DNA of 36,275 bases from Chloroflexota bacterium (GTDB lineage Bacteria; Chloroflexota; Anaerolineae; UBA4142). The translations under genes were made by a program, and so were the position numbers. Location of the stretch: the NCBI GenBank assembly GCA_016865935.1, contig VGOB01000024.1, positions 1 through 36,275 of the forward strand, in the 5' to 3' direction. The first letter of the stretch is position 1; every line of letters begins with the position of its first letter. The notes under the pieces are model-generated. The model was not told where the DNA came from and made no database searches. It saw only the letters and a list, made by a program, of their open reading frames with translations. Below, piece after piece: positions 33,998-36,275 of this stretch.

Positions 33998-35279
33998 AAA
34001 GCGCATCGCGCAACATATCGCCGCGCTGACCCTTCAACACCTGACGCGTTCGAACTTGGTGCGCGACGATATCGCGAGCGATGATCCGTTGTTGTGGGTG
34101 TGGCAACAACCCGACCGCGTGGTGCTGATTGTCAATCCCTTGCGCGTCAAGAATCTGGACGCGCTGACGCGACCGCGCTTTACGCATCATCTCGGCACCG
34201 TGTTGCAAGGACGGCGCATCGTCGTCACGAATCACCGCGGGTTGTTTCTCCAAGTGGGATACTATCCCGAACCGGTGCGCGAGTTGCAAGCGCGTCCGTT
34301 GGACTTGTCCGCCCAACCGAGCGCGCTCGCGGTCCCGATCGGAATGACCGCGCGCGGCTCGTTGTGGTTGACGCTGACCGAGTTGGACGCGGTGTTGATC
34401 GGCGGGGCGCGGCGGATGGGCAAGACGAATTTGCTGCACACCTGGATCACCGCGCTGTTGCAGGGCGCGCACGCGCGCTTGATCCTTTTCGACGGGAAGG
34501 GCGGCGTCGAGTTTGCGCGATACGCGAATCGTGCGCGCGTCCGGGTCGTGACCGACAAGTTGTCGCCAGCGCTGGGGGAACTGTTCGCCGAAATGCACAC
34601 GCGTTTTGACGCGCTAAAGGCGGCGCGCGTCGCGAGTCTCGCCGAATACAATCGCGGGCGCGGCGAGGGCGCGCGGCTGGAACGGATCGCGCTGATTGTG
34701 GACGAACTCGCGTACGCGCTCGATGAGCCCGGCGTCGAGAATGTGTTGGTAGACCTGACCGCACGCGGTGGCGCGGTCGGCATCCATCCGATTCTCGCGA
34801 CGCAACGTCCGTCGAGCGATGTCATCACGCCGCGGTTGAAAGGGAATCTCGTCACGCGCATCGCGCTGCCGGTCCCCGACCGCGCGTCGTCAATGGTCGT
34901 GCTGGATCGCGCGGGCGCAGAGAGTATCGCCAAGACGCCGGGGCGACTGCTCATTTCGCACGGCGCGCGCATCGTCGAGGCGCAAGCGTTTTTTGCGAGT
35001 GGCGAGGGGCGAGCGGCGAATGACGCAAGCGGTCAGCCGTCAGCGGTCAGCGGCCGTCTTTCGGAGCGTGAAGCGTGCGTGGCGCGCGCGGCAATCGAGC
35101 GCGGACGATTCGTCATTCGGGAAATCGCCGAAGCGACGGGGGAACGCTTGGAGTACGTGAACGACCTTGCCAAGAAATGGCAACTGCTGGGCTATCTGAC
35201 CGAGGTCAAGCGGAACGCGCAAGGTCACAAACTCGGACGGGACATCACGCCCGCGCTGGCGTCTGCGCTGCGGAACTAG
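33975..35279 (+). CDS. FtsK/SpoIIIE (HerA-type) DNA translocase domain protein
   Basis: Walker A GGARRMGKTNLL; DGKGGVEFARYA; Walker B RIALIVDELAYAL; GGAVGIHPILATQRPSSDVITPRLKGNLVTRIAL; C-terminal winged-helix-like tail. Alternative ATG at 33969. Confidence 0.88.
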   Translation: MDIQTSLEKRIAQHIAALTLQHLTRSNLVRDDIASDDPLLWVWQQPDRVVLIVNPLRVKNLDALTRPRFTHHLGTVLQGRRIVVTNHRGLFLQVGYYPEPVRELQARPLDLSAQPSALAVPIGMTARGSLWLTLTELDAVLIGGARRMGKTNLLHTWITALLQGAHARLILFDGKGGVEFARYANRARVRVVTDKLSPALGELFAEMHTRFDALKAARVASLAEYNRGRGEGARLERIALIVDELAYALDEPGVENVLVDLTARGGAVGIHPILATQRPSSDVITPRLKGNLVTRIALPVPDRASSMVVLDRAGAESIAKTPGRLLISHGARIVEAQAFFASGEGRAANDASGQPSAVSGRLSEREACVARAAIERGRFVIREIAEATGERLEYVNDLAKKWQLLGYLTEVKRNAQGHKLGRDITPALASALRN

Positions 35280-35284
35280 GCGAA

Positions 35285-35338
35285 CAGCGGAACAAGCGGA
35301 ATGTAGCGGAACAAGCGGAATATCGCGGAACAAGGCGC
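35285..35338. repeat. Short tandem direct repeat
   Basis: AGCGGAACAAGCGGAATGT / AGCGGAACAAGCGGAATAT / CGCGGAACAAGGCG. Confidence 0.8.
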
Positions 35339-35340
35339 GG

Positions 35341-35521
35341 TTTGCATTTGTCATTTGCTCATTGTTCATTTGTCATTTAACAACCGAATACCTTGCCCAT
35401 CGCCGGCTGTGCAAATCAGACCGCGCGGACGCGGCGCAACGCGAGAGGCAATGAACAAATGCCAAATGAGCAAATGACAAAATGATTTGGCTCATTGGCT
35501 CATTGGCAAATTGGCTCATTG
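35341..35521. repeat. Composite palindromic repeat region (ATTTGTCATTTGCTCATTG and GGCTCATTGGC families)
   Basis: TTTGCATTTGTCATTTGCTCATTGTTCATTTGTCATTT opposed to AATGAACAAATGCCAAATGAGCAAATGACAAAATG; then TTGGCTCATTGGCTCATTGGCAAATTGGCTCATTG. Confidence 0.8.
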
Positions 35522-35572
35522 TTTTCGCGGCGAACAAGGGATGTGAGGAGATGGGCAGGGAAAAATGCGCGC

Positions 35573-35607
35573 GAAAAAAACCCTGGGGGGCAAAAACCGC
35601 CCCCCAG
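35573..35607 (-). terminator. Rho-independent terminator of the FGE-like gene
   Basis: Minus strand CTGGGGGGC-GGTTTTT-GCCCCCCAG followed by GGTTTTTTT; 9-bp perfect stem. Confidence 0.85.
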
Positions 35608-35650
35608 ACCCCCCACAGAAAACCAACACCCAGAACCCAGCATCCAGAAA

Positions 35651-36274
35651 TCAGGAGGCAGGAATAGAGCCAGGGGAACACACCCGAAAACCGATATTGT
35701 CGAGGAAGAGGTCAGGGACGTTCCTGTAGCGAACCGCACAGCGCGCAGTGACCGAACTGCCGTCCCACGAGCCCCCACGGACGACGCGATTCACTTTTTT
35801 ATCTTCGTACCACGAATTCGTCCACTCCCACACATTGCCGCTCTGATCACTCGTACCAGCAGGGCTGTTGCCTTCTGGGAATTGTCCGACGACAGTTGTC
35901 GAACCGATTTTGTGCCACGTCCCCTCTGGTTTCCAGAACTCTTCGCAACTCAATCGGTTGCGGTCAAATGTGTTTCCCCAAGGATACGCGCGTCCGTCGG
36001 TGTGCCGCGCGGCGCGTTCCCACTCTTCTCCGGTCGGCAGTCGAAAAGTTATGTTTGCGGGTTCGATGTTCAAGGTTTCAAGTTGATTGTTGCGCCAAAC
36101 CTGAAACTTGGAACCTGAAACCTTGAACTGCTCCGTCAGCCAGTTGCAATACGCTTCCGCTTCAAACCAGGACACACCCACCACCGGCGCGAGCGGATTG
36201 TTCCATTTCAGATCGTGCCACCAGAAGGGTTCGCATCGTTTTTCTGGCGGACGACCTTTGAGCCAATCCTTCAA
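35651..36274 (-). CDS. Formylglycine-generating enzyme (SUMF1/FGE-sulfatase) family protein, 5' end beyond window
   Basis: PVVGVSWFEAEAYCNWL...FRLPTGEEWERAARHTDGRAYPWGNTFD...GNVWEWTNSWY...RVVRGGSWDG...IGFRVC. Confidence 0.92.
   Translation of the reverse strand: MKDWLKGRPPEKRCEPFWWHDLKWNNPLAPVVGVSWFEAEAYCNWLTEQFKVSGSKFQVWRNNQLETLNIEPANITFRLPTGEEWERAARHTDGRAYPWGNTFDRNRLSCEEFWKPEGTWHKIGSTTVVGQFPEGNSPAGTSDQSGNVWEWTNSWYEDKKVNRVVRGGSWDGSSVTARCAVRYRNVPDLFLDNIGFRVCSPGSIPAS
36055..36126. repeat. GTTCAAGGTTTCAAG palindromic repeat inserted in frame in the FGE-like gene
   Basis: GTTCGATGTTCAAGGTTTCAAGTTG...CCTGAAACTTGGAACCTGAAACCTTGAAC; encodes QFKVSGSKFQVWRNNQLETLNIEPAN. Confidence 0.8.
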
Positions 36275-36275
36275 A

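Overview
This 36.3 kb high-GC window looks like a Chloroflexota/Anaerolineae-type chromosome; that lineage is inferred from gene content and repeat style only. The left half (about 0.3-14.4 kb) is mostly housekeeping or metabolic: an M4 metalloprotease, an mfd-RNase T2 pair in which the RNase T2 gene is split by a 164-bp IS66-like MITE, pth, three tandem M42 aminopeptidases, a DUF4160/DUF2442 pair, and a PEP-utilising swivel-domain protein. A tRNA-Val(TAC) at 14.5 kb and an excisionase-like HTH gene mark the edge of an accessory region. That region holds a complete type-1-like BREX operon on the minus strand (brxA-brxB-brxC-[unknown+nucleotidyltransferase]-pglX-[AAA ATPase + MAD4/TOPRIM-like]-pglZ-brxL, about 30.5 to 15.0 kb). 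Divergent to it is a plus-strand gene train (DUF6011, DUF559-like nuclease, HTH/Zn-ribbon, two membrane proteins, FtsK/HerA-like translocase; 30.95-35.28 kb) with a consensus promoter and a highly structured leader. The window ends in a 5'-truncated formylglycine-generating-enzyme-like gene. The most notable observations are: (1) two extra two-gene modules embedded in the BREX operon, one of them resembling the MAD3-MAD4 pair of the methylation-associated defence system; (2) a terminator-like hairpin in the BREX leader and a multi-hairpin leader on the divergent transcript; (3) the MITE whose in-silico excision exactly restores an RNase T2 signal anchor; (4) many short palindromic repeats, several inserted in frame in conserved genes (mfd twice, M42, PEP enzyme twice, FtsK, FGE). 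All family calls are from reading the translations; no database search was run.
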